Assembly (NCBI GenBank): GCA_964410945.1
Contig: CAYPJE010000044.1
Span: forward strand, 1 to 26,203
DNA: 26,203 bases
Source: CAYPJE01 sp964410945
GTDB lineage: Bacteria; Fidelibacterota; Marinisomatia; Marinisomatales; TCS56
Reading direction: 5' to 3'
A model generated the notes under the pieces. That model was not told the DNA's origin, made no database searches, and worked only from the letters and a program-made list of their open reading frames with translations. Of this stretch, positions 15,679 to 23,809 are shown piece by piece; the first letter of the stretch is position 1, and the number at the start of each line of letters is the position of its first letter. The position numbers and the translations under genes were made by a program.

Positions 15679-16119
15679 CTACCATGCCATCCTTAGCCTA
15701 TATAAATCCATAGGGTATTGTAAATATAATCTTTCGCCAGCAAAAATAAATATTCTACTTACATCACCATTTTCCTCAGTGAATATTTCAATCAGTTTAA
15801 TGTTTCCGCATTTGATACCTAACTTCATAATATTGCAATAAGAATCACCAAACTCTTCAACTGGTATTGTCGATACAGATATATCAATAATTTTTTCTCG
15901 AATTGTATTAGATACAGTAGGGATGATTAGTAAGGTACTGTCAATGTGTATCGATGACCAAGTAAATATTTTCTGACTCTGGGAGATGGAACATATTGGT
16001 ACAAATTTCTCAATAATCCAATCACCATAAATTATATTGCTAATTTCACTACGATCATTGTTTTGACCAGAGCAAATACATCGAATCATAATACATATAA
16101 TAAGAAGTGTCTTTTTCAT
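15679..16119 (-). CDS. Small secreted protein of unknown function
   Basis: The protein has 146 residues with an N-terminal hydrophobic signal (MKKTLLIICIMIRCICSGQ), then NNDRSEISNIIYGDWIIEKFVPI. The opening YGDWIIEKF recalls the first strand of lipocalin-like small secreted proteins, but the resemblance is too short to name a family. The mature part has predicted beta character and three Cys (in PICS, SYC, IKC). The start is supported by GAGGGGTGAGAG before ATG, which is part of a direct repeat (16124-16164). It is A+T-rich like the next two genes. The signal could be type I or, through Cys16, a lipoprotein. Confidence 0.6.
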   Translation of the reverse strand: MKKTLLIICIMIRCICSGQNNDRSEISNIIYGDWIIEKFVPICSISQSQKIFTWSSIHIDSTLLIIPTVSNTIREKIIDISVSTIPVEEFGDSYCNIMKLGIKCGNIKLIEIFTEENGDVSRIFIFAGERLYLQYPMDLYRLRMAW

Positions 16120-16123
16120 CTCT

Positions 16124-16164
16124 CACCCCTCATCATTCGGTGGTTACAGGTTATTTGATTCCCC
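16124..16164 (-). repeat. 41-base direct repeat upstream of the small secreted protein gene
   Basis: On the plus strand it begins CACCCCTCATCATTCGGTGG and ends TTATTTGATTCCCC. It is largely matched by 18084-18125, in the same orientation relative to the minus-strand genes. It contains the Shine-Dalgarno region of the 16119 gene, so the two copies may be related leader sequences. Confidence 0.55.
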
Positions 16165-16228
16165 ATATTAATTCTTTTATTTGTACGAGCAGCCGTTTAT
16201 TGGTGTATACACAATCATACTCATCAAA

Positions 16229-17074
16229 TCAGTCACAGCTGCCATTAAATTGAAACAGGCTAACATAGCAGTAGAGCAGCTGATCAAACTGGCGTTTTAT
16301 ATCATTCTGATCGATATAATAACTGGATGGCATAATATTCACCTGGGAATTATTTGTACCAACCAGTGAGAAATACAATCGGGAAAGATCTCCGATATTG
16401 ACACTGTCACTTAGTTGATCAAAATAGATATCTACTTGGACAAAACCACTATCCGGTTGACTATTGATCTCTGTCCGATAATCAGCTCCTATCAGGAATT
16501 CTGACTGGGCAAGGATTTCAAATTCATCAAGATTCAGATGAACGCGGTAGTAATCTATATCAACGTGAATCTGTTTTACACTCGGAAGGTCAATTGCCCT
16601 TAAATCCATATTAAAATCATCCTGATAGCGTCCGGTGAAAATTCTCTTGGAAAAAGCCAAGGCCGGACCTGAAATATCATCAATGTAAAAATCTAGTATT
16701 TGTGGACTGGTCGATTGTATCTCATTAGAATACATCGAATGAAGTTGGAAAGTATGTTTACCCTCAGTAAGATACATTAATTGGACACATTTCTCTTCAC
16801 TCCAGTCACTCCAGTCACTATCATCGATTCTATATGAAAAACTCATTGCTGGGTGTGTCTCTTCCCATAAAATTCTTACATCAGATGTGTCAAAAACAAT
16901 ATTGTTCTCAGTTAAGAATATTGCTGATGGTGGCCTGAAATATGGATTTCCAGGGTCGGCATAATTGACTATCTCATTATTATCTTCAAAAATTGAACAG
17001 GATATCAGAAGCAATGCCACCGGTACAATTTTAATGAGCCACAGTATTAATGATTTTCTAATTTGTATATGCAT
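16229..17074 (-). CDS. Lipoprotein with an Ig/Y_Y_Y-like beta-sandwich segment
   Basis: The protein has 281 residues from ATG 17074. That start gives a normal signal sequence (MHIQIRKSLILWLIKIVPVA) ending in a good lipobox, LLIS-Cys26. An ATG at 17104 in frame would add ten residues. After Cys comes an acidic stretch (SIFEDNNE). Residues of the form FSYRIDDSDWSDW followed by LTEGKHTFQLHSMYS and LDFYIDD resemble the Y_Y_Y/Ig-like fold, which compares a tilted beta-strand pair as in extracellular sensor or surface proteins. The rest is unrecognised. It overlaps the 3' end of the PEGA-like gene by 17 bases, so the two are likely translationally coupled. It is A+T-rich relative to flanking genes. 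Confidence 0.6.
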   Translation of the reverse strand: MHIQIRKSLILWLIKIVPVALLLISCSIFEDNNEIVNYADPGNPYFRPPSAIFLTENNIVFDTSDVRILWEETHPAMSFSYRIDDSDWSDWSEEKCVQLMYLTEGKHTFQLHSMYSNEIQSTSPQILDFYIDDISGPALAFSKRIFTGRYQDDFNMDLRAIDLPSVKQIHVDIDYYRVHLNLDEFEILAQSEFLIGADYRTEINSQPDSGFVQVDIYFDQLSDSVNIGDLSRLYFSLVGTNNSQVNIMPSSYYIDQNDIKRQFDQLLYCYVSLFQFNGSCD

Positions 17075-17996
17075 TGGTCTTCGGAAAATTCTTGATGATA
17101 TCATAAATATTAATTGAGTAAACCACTGAATATGCTAATAAAACTGTTTTGAAGCGGTTTCTTTGCCTTATCAATTGCCGATCAATTCTTTTTAGTTCAT
17201 CATAATGGATTTTCATCGTCCCAACAGAACCTGCGACAAGATACTGATCATACAAAACATCGAATGATTTTTGATCATGATCATATTGTTTTTTCAATTC
17301 ATGCAGATAAAGAACACTACCAATGGAAAAAAACACCATCCCAAAACCTTTTAGCTTCTGATTGGAATATAACTGTCCCACCCCAGGGAAAATTAATGAT
17401 CTCGTTACTGCTGCAGATTTATTGACAGGTGACAAAGTGACATCCATTATATAAGGACCAGGCGATTCGATTGAGATACTACTTTTAAACGGGTGATATC
17501 CGGGAAGGCCGGCATGAACTGTATAAGTATTGTATTCCAATTCCACTAAGTTATTTAATGGACTAACCATGAATGACCGGGAGTAAAAAGACCTGGAGAA
17601 ACTGATTTTCATATCGTTTGGAAGATTCGTCAGCTTCACTTGTCCTTTAAGTTTCACTATTGTTGGAATTACCTTAACATCTGAGCACTCAGCATATAAA
17701 TCAATTGTATCGGTAAATGTAGTATAATTTTTCCTTGAGACCTCTATTGTATATCTCCCATAGTCCAAATCAGGAAATATAATTTCTGAATACTCATTTG
17801 TTTGAGTTACAACTTGGTATGAATATCTGGAGTAATCATAGTTATTTATTTTAAAAAAGCATGAATGTGGTAACTGAATTGTGATATTTCCAGAACCATA
17901 ATCCTGTGTTGTTTCAGCATGTACATTAATAACAAGTCCGGAAATCATCGCCAAGACAATTTTAAACAAGATATATTTACAAGAACATGTCCTCAT
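17058..17996 (-). CDS. PEGA-like secreted/membrane protein with DUF5683-like C-terminus
   Basis: The protein has 312 residues from ATG 17996; a TTG at 18008 in frame is less likely. The signal peptide ends near NVHA-ET (residues 24-28). Two beta-rich segments resemble PEGA or surface-layer Ig modules: LDYGRYTIEVSRKNYTTFTD (77-96) and LEYNTYTVHAGLPGYHPFKS (153-172). Residues 197-232 read VTRSLIFPGVGQLYSNQKLKG then a membrane segment, matching the DUF5683/TM2-like motif (FPGxGQxY). A charged coiled stretch (233-283) precedes a second membrane segment near 284-299. It is probably an inner-membrane protein with a periplasmic PEGA region. Function is unknown. The lipoprotein gene overlaps its end. 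Confidence 0.65.
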   Translation of the reverse strand: MRTCSCKYILFKIVLAMISGLVINVHAETTQDYGSGNITIQLPHSCFFKINNYDYSRYSYQVVTQTNEYSEIIFPDLDYGRYTIEVSRKNYTTFTDTIDLYAECSDVKVIPTIVKLKGQVKLTNLPNDMKISFSRSFYSRSFMVSPLNNLVELEYNTYTVHAGLPGYHPFKSSISIESPGPYIMDVTLSPVNKSAAVTRSLIFPGVGQLYSNQKLKGFGMVFFSIGSVLYLHELKKQYDHDQKSFDVLYDQYLVAGSVGTMKIHYDELKRIDRQLIRQRNRFKTVLLAYSVVYSINIYDIIKNFPKTNAYTN

Positions 17997-18083
17997 TTTG
18001 ATAACCAAATAGATAGATGAACTTCAAGTTGACTGCTGATTCCAACCATCATTATGGTCTGTTGATACTATTTGGATGATGTT

Positions 18084-18125
18084 CACCCCCCCATCATTTG
18101 GTGGTTAAAGTTCATTTGGTTCCCC
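18084..18125 (-). repeat. 42-base direct repeat upstream of the PEGA-like gene
   Basis: This is the second copy of the 16124-16164 repeat. It shares CACCCC, CATCATT(C/T)GGTGGTTA and ATTTG(A/G)TTCCCC. It lies about 90 bases before the start of the PEGA-like gene. Confidence 0.5.
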
Positions 18126-18197
18126 GCTTCATATTGAAATATAACACGCTCACATTAAGGAATAAACAGGTACTTACAGCTAATAAAATAATCCGAC

Positions 18198-18884
18198 TCA
18201 CAAAACCCCACTGTCAGCAAACGAGTAATAACCCTGGTCGGTGATAATCAGGTGGTCGTGGATCTTCACATCGATCGTCGCCGCCGCCGCTTTCAGTTTC
18301 CGGGTTATTCTCAGATCGTCCTTGCTGGGGTTCAGGTTGCCGCTGGGATGGTTATGCACCAGGATCAGCGCCGCCGCCTTGTTGGCCAAGCAGTGCTTGA
18401 TCACCTCCCGGGGATAAACAGCCGACGAAGTGAGCGTCCCCTGGAACAACTCCTCCGATTTCACCACCTGGTTGCGGCCGTTCAGGTAGATCACGATAAA
18501 GGTCTCCCGATCCCGGCCGCTCAGGCTCAGGCGCAGGTATTCGATCACCTGGTCGGAATTCTCGATTATGCTGTGGCCGATGACCTGTTCGGACTGGTAG
18601 CGCTCCATGACCGCTTTTATCAACCGGATCCCGATGATATTCCTGGGGCCAACCCCCTCGATCTCCCGGAGTACCGCTGGTTCCGCTTCCAGCACGGCCT
18701 TCAGCGACCCGAATTTCTCCACCGTCCGTTTGGCCATGGTGCGGCAGTCCTTCCGGGGTGTTCCCAGGATATACAATAGCTCCACGATCTCGTAAATGCT
18801 GAAACCGGCCAGTCCGTTTTGCAGAAACCGGTCCTGCAGGCGTCGCCGGTGACCAGCGCGCAAATCCGCTGCAGTATAATCCAT
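18198..18884 (-). CDS. radC: RadC family JAB/MPN-domain protein
   Basis: The protein has 228 residues from ATG 18884, chosen because a perfect AGGAGG precedes it by six bases; an ATG at 18899 lies before that site. The N-terminal region (GHRRRLQDRFLQNG, 11-24, and LLYILGTPRKDCRTMAKR, 36-53) and the helix-hairpin-helix (IEGVGPRNIIGI, 75-86) are typical of RadC/UPF0758. The JAMM metalloprotease-like motif is complete: Glu145, then His177-Asn-His179-Pro-Ser-Gly, Ser187 and Asp190. Once linked to DNA repair, the family's real activity is unproven, and members often accompany mobile or accessory DNA. It stands alone at the edge of the A+T-rich block. Confidence 0.93.
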   Translation of the reverse strand: MDYTAADLRAGHRRRLQDRFLQNGLAGFSIYEIVELLYILGTPRKDCRTMAKRTVEKFGSLKAVLEAEPAVLREIEGVGPRNIIGIRLIKAVMERYQSEQVIGHSIIENSDQVIEYLRLSLSGRDRETFIVIYLNGRNQVVKSEELFQGTLTSSAVYPREVIKHCLANKAAALILVHNHPSGNLNPSKDDLRITRKLKAAAATIDVKIHDHLIITDQGYYSFADSGVL

Positions 18885-18890
18885 AAACAC

Positions 18891-18896
18891 CCTCCT
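18891..18896 (-). promoter_or_regulatory. Shine-Dalgarno site of radC
   Basis: The complement reads AGGAGG, followed by GTGTTT and ATG at 18884. It decides between the two in-frame ATG codons in favour of 18884. Confidence 0.8.
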
Positions 18897-19072
18897 CATA
18901 TAAATAGTATTAAAGGAAAATTTAGATCAATTCATCCGCCTTCGCAGAAAATTCCAGCTACCTCGCAAAGGAATGCTCCCTCCGGATGCTTCGGCGCAAT
19001 GTCGCCCCAATAGCGGGGTAACCACGCCTAATTTACAATTAAATCAGGACAAAGACAGGTCAGAGTACTGAA

Positions 19073-20053
19073 TCATCTGTGGGACTCCATGCGTCCCAAT
19101 TTATCACGCAGTTCGCGCAGTTCAAATATATTGCCATCGACCACCTCATTCTCACTGGCCGCCCACTTCAACCGGAAATCATCGGCGCTGTCCTGGCCGC
19201 CTTCTTTTTGATATAGGGCGAACAGATCTTTTTCTTCCCGGGGCCGCGTGGCATTCAGGGCTGCCACAATGCGGAAGGCCACATCCTCCAGCAGGTCGCT
19301 GCGGACCCGCTCCGGCAGGTGCTGCGACAGAATTTCCCGGTCCAGCTGGGAGAAATTCATCCCGTTGATGCGGTAATCCTCGAATGCTTCGTAGGCGATG
19401 GGAACAATCCCCTTGATTATTTCTGCCATCGCCTCGGCATAGACCCTGATCTCGTACTGGGCGTGGTGATCGTTCCGCAAACGCAGAAAATGAAAGGTGT
19501 TGTGCAGGTCGTTCTTCCAGTACCACTGGGTGTAAATATTGACCGGCAGAATGGCCCGCGCCAGCTCCCGGGCGATACCCGCTTCATTCAATTCAGTGTA
19601 CAGTTCGAAACTGCGCTTGGACATTTCTTCGAAATATTTAACGATTTTGGCTTTAAGGTCCGCTGGTACCTCGGCTTCTTCCCTACCCTGTTTGTTGCCC
19701 TTGCTCTGGAAATGCACATCCTCCGGTTTGGGAATATAAAAATCATCAATGGCTTCCGAATAACGCAGGCTGTACTCGTTGATGTTGGCCGTCCGGTGCC
19801 TGACCCACTGCCGGGCCACAAAGATGGGCATTTTGGTATGGAATTTCAGTTCCACCATCTCGAACGGTGTAGAGTGGTGGTGGCGCATCAGGTAACGTAT
19901 AAGGGCCCGGTCACGGGAGACCTTGGTGGTCCCTTTTCCATAACTGACCCGTGCCGACTGCACAATGGCATCATCCCCCCCCATGGAATCCACCAGGCGG
20001 ACAAACCCCTTGTCAAGACAGGGAATTGCACCTTCGGGATAATCAATACTCAT
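19073..20053 (-). CDS. thyX: Flavin-dependent thymidylate synthase ThyX
   Basis: The protein has 326 residues. ThyX makes dTMP from dUMP using FAD, NADPH and methylene-tetrahydrofolate. The signature RHRxxxxNExSxRY is present as RHRTANINEYSLRY at residues 85-98. Other family blocks are HHHSTPFEMVELKFH (58-72) and the C-terminal LRNDHHAQYEIRVYAEAM, with the conserved Arg and Gln. It is longer than the commonest ThyX length of about 220-250 because of a C-terminal tail after the catalytic core (roughly from NATRPREEKD). AAGGTGATAA precedes ATG 20053 and overlaps the end of the upstream cysQ-like gene, leaving an 8-base gap, so the two form an operon. No thyA is in the window. Confidence 0.96.
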   Translation of the reverse strand: MSIDYPEGAIPCLDKGFVRLVDSMGGDDAIVQSARVSYGKGTTKVSRDRALIRYLMRHHHSTPFEMVELKFHTKMPIFVARQWVRHRTANINEYSLRYSEAIDDFYIPKPEDVHFQSKGNKQGREEAEVPADLKAKIVKYFEEMSKRSFELYTELNEAGIARELARAILPVNIYTQWYWKNDLHNTFHFLRLRNDHHAQYEIRVYAEAMAEIIKGIVPIAYEAFEDYRINGMNFSQLDREILSQHLPERVRSDLLEDVAFRIVAALNATRPREEKDLFALYQKEGGQDSADDFRLKWAASENEVVDGNIFELRELRDKLGRMESHR

Positions 20054-20061
20054 TTATCACC

Positions 20062-20838
20062 TTATTTTCTGGTTAGCACAGCAAAAGTTTTGTCCACCGC
20101 CTCAACATCACCGGCAACCAGTCCCGGTGTGATCAGCGTGGTGGCACAATTGTATTTAACGGGGTTGCCGTTCAAATCGATCAATTTTCCGCCGGCTTCA
20201 TTGATAATGCAGTTACCGGCACAGATGTCCCATTCGTTCTTGGGACGTAACGATGCAAATATATCAGCCTGGCCGGAGGCCGTCAAGCCTAATTTATAGG
20301 CCACACTGCCGATAGCCCGCAATTCCCCGAAGGCATCACCGAAGGGCTCCCAGAGACCGCGGCGGGTTTCCGACCGGCTGTTCAGAATAATCATATCGCC
20401 GGTGTTTTCCTTGGTGGCGCAGGTTATTTTATTGTCGTTTAAACAGGCGCCATTTCCTTTGGCGGCCGTAAAAAGTTCCTTGGTCACCGGATTGAACAAG
20501 ACCCCCATGACCGGTTCCTGATTCTCCACCAGGGCGATACTGATCACAAAATGGGGTACGCCTTCGATAAATTCTTTGGTACCGTCCAGAGGATCAACGA
20601 CCCAGACCCGTTCCTTCCCCAGCCGTTCCGGTGAATCAACGGTTTCCTCCGATAACCAACCGTACTCGGGATAGGCATCACGAAGCAGCTTTTTCAGCAG
20701 GGCATCGGCAGCATGGTCTGCAGTAGTTACCGGGTTATGATAACTTTTATCACGAATCTCATAGTCGGCTTTATAATATTTCAGGATGGTGTTACCCGCT
20801 TCCCGGGCAGCTGATACGGCTAGTTCCAATTCTTTCAT
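20062..20838 (-). CDS. cysQ: CysQ-like 3'(2'),5'-bisphosphate nucleotidase, inositol monophosphatase family
   Basis: The protein has 258 residues from ATG 20838; a TTG three codons upstream is possible but lacks a ribosome site. The family hydrolyses 3'-phosphoadenosine 5'-phosphate or related small phosphates using metal ions. Motifs seen are PVTTADHAAD (36-45), WLSEE (61-65), the metal-binding DPLDGTKEF (82-90) and WDICAGNCIINEAGG (203-217). The KEF after DGT and the loop GVPHFVISIALV favour CysQ over a true inositol monophosphatase, but substrate cannot be fixed from sequence. It is followed closely by thyX. No sulfate-assimilation genes are nearby, so a PAP recycling role is inferred from the family only. 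Confidence 0.85.
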   Translation of the reverse strand: MKELELAVSAAREAGNTILKYYKADYEIRDKSYHNPVTTADHAADALLKKLLRDAYPEYGWLSEETVDSPERLGKERVWVVDPLDGTKEFIEGVPHFVISIALVENQEPVMGVLFNPVTKELFTAAKGNGACLNDNKITCATKENTGDMIILNSRSETRRGLWEPFGDAFGELRAIGSVAYKLGLTASGQADIFASLRPKNEWDICAGNCIINEAGGKLIDLNGNPVKYNCATTLITPGLVAGDVEAVDKTFAVLTRK

Positions 20839-21314
20839 TTTGCTCAATACAGTCTGTTTTGTGTTAAAAATGCATCGGGTCAGCTTATCCGTTTACTCCC
20901 AACCGGACGTTTGAATAAGCTACCGATATAAGGCGCGAAATTACAGAAAACGAAACCAATACACTACCGTAATTGACATCAACATGTCACCTAATATTGA
21001 ATTCCCACCGATCAAAACAACTTGAGAATAACAGGCAAACAACTTACCTTTCACCTTGATTGAGACGCCTCGAAGGTGAATTTGAAGCTTTTTTTTTCCA
21101 AGATTAACAAAATTTTTTGCCACCAAAAGATTTTTTTTACCCTCCTTCGATCAACTCTCAACGGTAAATAATGGCAGTTGTTTCCGCGACCGGTGAGTAG
21201 GCTTCACTCACTGGCAGATCAGGTCAACCGGAACAATAAACATGGGTATACCGATTTTTGGTATTGTTATTCCATTAATTCTTGAACAGTAAGCTATTGA
21301 TTGACGTCAGGAAT
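20839..21314. other. Divergent intergenic region between cysQ-like gene and rng
   Basis: No convincing gene is present in these 476 bases. The region must contain promoters for the cysQ-thyX pair and for rng. It holds an inverted repeat, AGCTTAT (20882-20888) with ATAAGCT (20915-20921), A/T homopolymer runs near 21089-21140, and two competing small hairpins in the rng leader: AACAATA (21232-21238) with TATTGTT (21262-21268), or ATACC (21248-21252) with GGTAT (21260-21264). No confident -35/-10 pair was found. Confidence 0.5.
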
Positions 21315-22862
21315 ATGAAAAAAGAAATTTATATAAACGAGAGTCTGGGCGAAACCAGAATTGGCATATTAGAGGATGATCAACTGGTCGAAGTATATGT
21401 TGAGAAACCCGATCATCAGCGGATGGTTGGCAATATATATTATGGTAAGGTTGAGAATGTAATCCCAGGTATGCAGGCCGCTTTCGTTGATATCGGCTAT
21501 GATATCAACGCCTTCCTGCCTTTTTCCGAGATCGAGAACAGTGATTATCTGGCCGACGCCGAAGACGACTACAATAATTCCAATAATAAACGCAGCCGCA
21601 AGAACAGTGACCGGATATCGGTCGATTTGCAGACCGGCCAGGACATCTATGTCCAGGTCATCAAGGAACCGTTCGCCGGCAAGGGTCCGCGGGTAACCAC
21701 CGAGACCGCTCTGCCAGGACGCCTGCTGGTACTGGTGCCCAATGCCAACTATATCGGAATCTCCAAAAAAATCTGGGATAAATACGAACGGCGCCGGCTG
21801 AAGAAAATCGTATCCAAATTAAAGGTAAATAATTTCGGGATAATCGTCCGTACCGTAGCGGAAGGTAAAAGCGAGGAATTTCTCAAGAATGATTACGAGG
21901 CCCTGATCAACAACTGGCATGCCATGGAGCGCAAGGCCAAACGGAATCAGGCTCCTACGCTCGTTTATGAAGATATGGAAACCGCCTCCAGTGTGGTCCG
22001 TGATCTGTTTACACCGGATATCGGTAAAATTGTTATCGACAGCCGCCAGCTGTATAAGAAGCTGAATAATTACCTCAACGATGTATCACCTAATCTGGCA
22101 TCGCGCCTGGAACGTTACAAGGAAAAGGTACCCCTGTTTGAAACCATGGGTATCGAAGCGGAAATCGATAAACTTATGCGTTCCAAGGTTTGGCTGAAAA
22201 GCGGAGCTTACCTGATCATCGAGAAAACCGAAGCCATGGTCGTAGTTGATGTCAACAGTGGACGGTATATCGGAAAAAAGGAACACGAGGATAATTCACT
22301 GAAAATCAATCTGGAAGCCACCAGGGAAGTTGCTCGGCAATTACGCCTGCGTGATCTCTCCGGATTGATTGTCATCGATTTCATTGATATGCGTGAAGAC
22401 GCCAACAAGCGTAAGATTTATTACGAATTAAGGAAAGAGCTGCGAAAGGATCGCGCCAAGGTAGCTGTTTCACCGATCTCTGAATTCGGACTGCTGGAAA
22501 TGACCCGCCAAAGAATCCGGTTGAGCCTGCTCGATTCCATGAGCGATGCCTGCCCTACATGTCACGGTTCGGGACGTATCTTATCCAAAGATGCCATGCT
22601 GACCAGGATAGATCACTGGTTACGGCGCTACAAGAGCAAGCATCGTGACCTGCGCCTGAAACTGCACCTGCACCCGCTCATGGCTTCCTACCTGCAAGAC
22701 CAGAAAAAAAGGGTGTTGCGTGGTTTAATGTGGCAGAATCTGGTTCATATTAAAATCATTCACGACAGTGAAGTGCCAATGGATGAGTTTCGGTTCCTGT
22801 CACAAAAAAGCGGATCTGACGTAACCGATCAGATTGGACTTGAAAAGGATCGTTCCCGTTAA
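21315..22862 (+). CDS. rng: Ribonuclease G / E family endoribonuclease
   Basis: The protein has 515 residues from ATG 21315, where the family usually starts (MKKEIYINES); an in-frame TTG at 21282 has no ribosome site. It cleaves single-stranded A/U-rich RNA in rRNA maturation and mRNA decay. The S1 RNA-binding domain spans about 38-130 and carries an Asp/Asn-rich insertion (DAEDDYNNSNNKRSRKNSDR, 81-100). The catalytic core has both magnesium ligands in context, Asp312 in VDVNSGRYIG and Asp355 in VIDFIDMR. The zinc-link CPTC is at 413-416 (DACPTCHGSGR). There is no long C-terminal degradosome scaffold as in E. coli RNase E, so RNase G is the better name. rplU follows after 27 bases, which suggests co-transcription with the ribosomal genes. 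Confidence 0.96.
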   Translation: MKKEIYINESLGETRIGILEDDQLVEVYVEKPDHQRMVGNIYYGKVENVIPGMQAAFVDIGYDINAFLPFSEIENSDYLADAEDDYNNSNNKRSRKNSDRISVDLQTGQDIYVQVIKEPFAGKGPRVTTETALPGRLLVLVPNANYIGISKKIWDKYERRRLKKIVSKLKVNNFGIIVRTVAEGKSEEFLKNDYEALINNWHAMERKAKRNQAPTLVYEDMETASSVVRDLFTPDIGKIVIDSRQLYKKLNNYLNDVSPNLASRLERYKEKVPLFETMGIEAEIDKLMRSKVWLKSGAYLIIEKTEAMVVVDVNSGRYIGKKEHEDNSLKINLEATREVARQLRLRDLSGLIVIDFIDMREDANKRKIYYELRKELRKDRAKVAVSPISEFGLLEMTRQRIRLSLLDSMSDACPTCHGSGRILSKDAMLTRIDHWLRRYKSKHRDLRLKLHLHPLMASYLQDQKKRVLRGLMWQNLVHIKIIHDSEVPMDEFRFLSQKSGSDVTDQIGLEKDRSR

Positions 22863-22889
22863 TAATTTCGCGGGCTTTAGGAGAACATT

Positions 22890-23273
22890 ATGTACGCAAT
22901 TGTAAATATTTATGGACATCAGTACCGGGTCGCCGAAAAAGACCAGGTTCGCGTTCCAACTCTGGATTCGGAAGTTGGGAAAAAAGTGACTTTTGACCAG
23001 GTACTGTTATTGGACGATGGAAAGAAAGTAACCGTTGGTAAACCGGTAGTTAAAAATGCCACTGTCAAGGCCGAAGTACTGGAACACGGACGGGAACGGA
23101 AAATATTAGTCTACAAGAAAAAACGCCGGAAGGGTTACCAGCGCAAAAATGGTCACCGCCAGGGTTTTACGCTAATTCAGATTTCAAATATTAGCGTCAG
23201 GAGCGCCAAGAAAGCAGCTCCTAAGAAAGAAACCACCGAATCAAAAGCTGAACAAGAAACCGGGAAAGAATAA
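22890..23273 (+). CDS. rplU: 50S ribosomal protein L21
   Basis: The protein has 127 residues. L21 binds 23S rRNA in the large subunit. It starts MYAIVNIYGHQYRV, and the signature KKKRRKGYQRKNGHRQGFT is at about 76-94. The C-terminus carries a lysine/glutamate-rich tail of about 20 residues (from SAKKAAPKKE) beyond the compact core. GGAG precedes the ATG at good spacing. rpmA begins two bases after the stop, the usual L21-L27 pairing. Confidence 0.98.
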   Translation: MYAIVNIYGHQYRVAEKDQVRVPTLDSEVGKKVTFDQVLLLDDGKKVTVGKPVVKNATVKAEVLEHGRERKILVYKKKRRKGYQRKNGHRQGFTLIQISNISVRSAKKAAPKKETTESKAEQETGKE

Positions 23274-23275
23274 TT

Positions 23276-23530
23276 ATGGCACATAAAAAAGGTGTAGGTA
23301 GTTCCAGAAACGGTCGTGATTCAAATGCCAAACGATTAGGTGTAAAAGTGGCCGATGGACAGGGCATATTAGCCGGCGGTATTATCATTCGCCAGCGCGG
23401 AACTAGAATTTTACCGGGACTGAATGTACGTCGCGGAAACGATGACACTTTATTCGCCACCGCTGATGGCGTGGTAAAATTCAGTCATACCGGCCGTAGT
23501 CGTAAAATAGTGAGCGTACTACCAAATTGA
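23276..23530 (+). CDS. rpmA: 50S ribosomal protein L27
   Basis: The protein has 84 residues, a normal length. It begins MAHKKGVGSSRNGRDSNAKR, with the flexible basic N-terminus that reaches the peptidyl-transferase centre, and has the conserved GGIIIRQRGTRILPG block (39-53). There is no cleavable N-terminal extension of the Firmicutes type. It ends 22 bases before a strong hairpin terminator. Confidence 0.98.
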   Translation: MAHKKGVGSSRNGRDSNAKRLGVKVADGQGILAGGIIIRQRGTRILPGLNVRRGNDDTLFATADGVVKFSHTGRSRKIVSVLPN

Positions 23531-23551
23531 TGACCAGTCTTTTTCAAATTG

Positions 23552-23586
23552 AAACCCCGGGAATTGACTTTTCCGGGGTTTTTTAT
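23552..23586 (+). terminator. Rho-independent terminator after rplU-rpmA
   Basis: A nine-base stem, AAACCCCGG (23552-23560) with CCGGGGTTT (23573-23581), is followed by a T-rich tail. It closes the rng-rplU-rpmA transcription unit. Confidence 0.9.
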
Positions 23587-23797
23587 TAAATATTACTAGC
23601 TATTAAAATTCCGGTAATGATAATTTGAGCGAGTTATTTTAACCAGTGTGTTACTTTGCTTAACACATTGCGTCTAAAAATTAAACAGATAAATATCCAA
23701 CTAATATTGATAAGAAAAAATTCGAGGGGGATATTAACCATACCATCAGCCCGGAGTGGATCGGTTACTATTTGCTAATCAACAATATCCAGCACTC

Positions 23798-23803
23798 GAG
23801 GAG
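23798..23803 (+). promoter_or_regulatory. Shine-Dalgarno site of the PEP carboxykinase gene
   Basis: GAGGAG lies six bases before ATG 23810 and marks that codon, rather than the in-frame GTG at 23756, as the start. Confidence 0.8.
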
Positions 23804-23809
23804 AAACAA

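Noticed and set aside
19319..20299. 326-codon open frame on the plus strand
   Set aside because: It lies antisense to thyX and the cysQ-like gene, both of which have clear catalytic motifs; its translation shows no family pattern.
20941..21126. 61-codon minus-strand frame in the cysQ-rng spacer
   Set aside because: No ribosome site, no family resemblance, and it spans homopolymer runs and probable promoter sequence.
23756..23809. GTG start extending PEP carboxykinase by 18 residues
   Set aside because: A better GAGGAG site is positioned for ATG 23810, and the extra residues show no conservation-like pattern.
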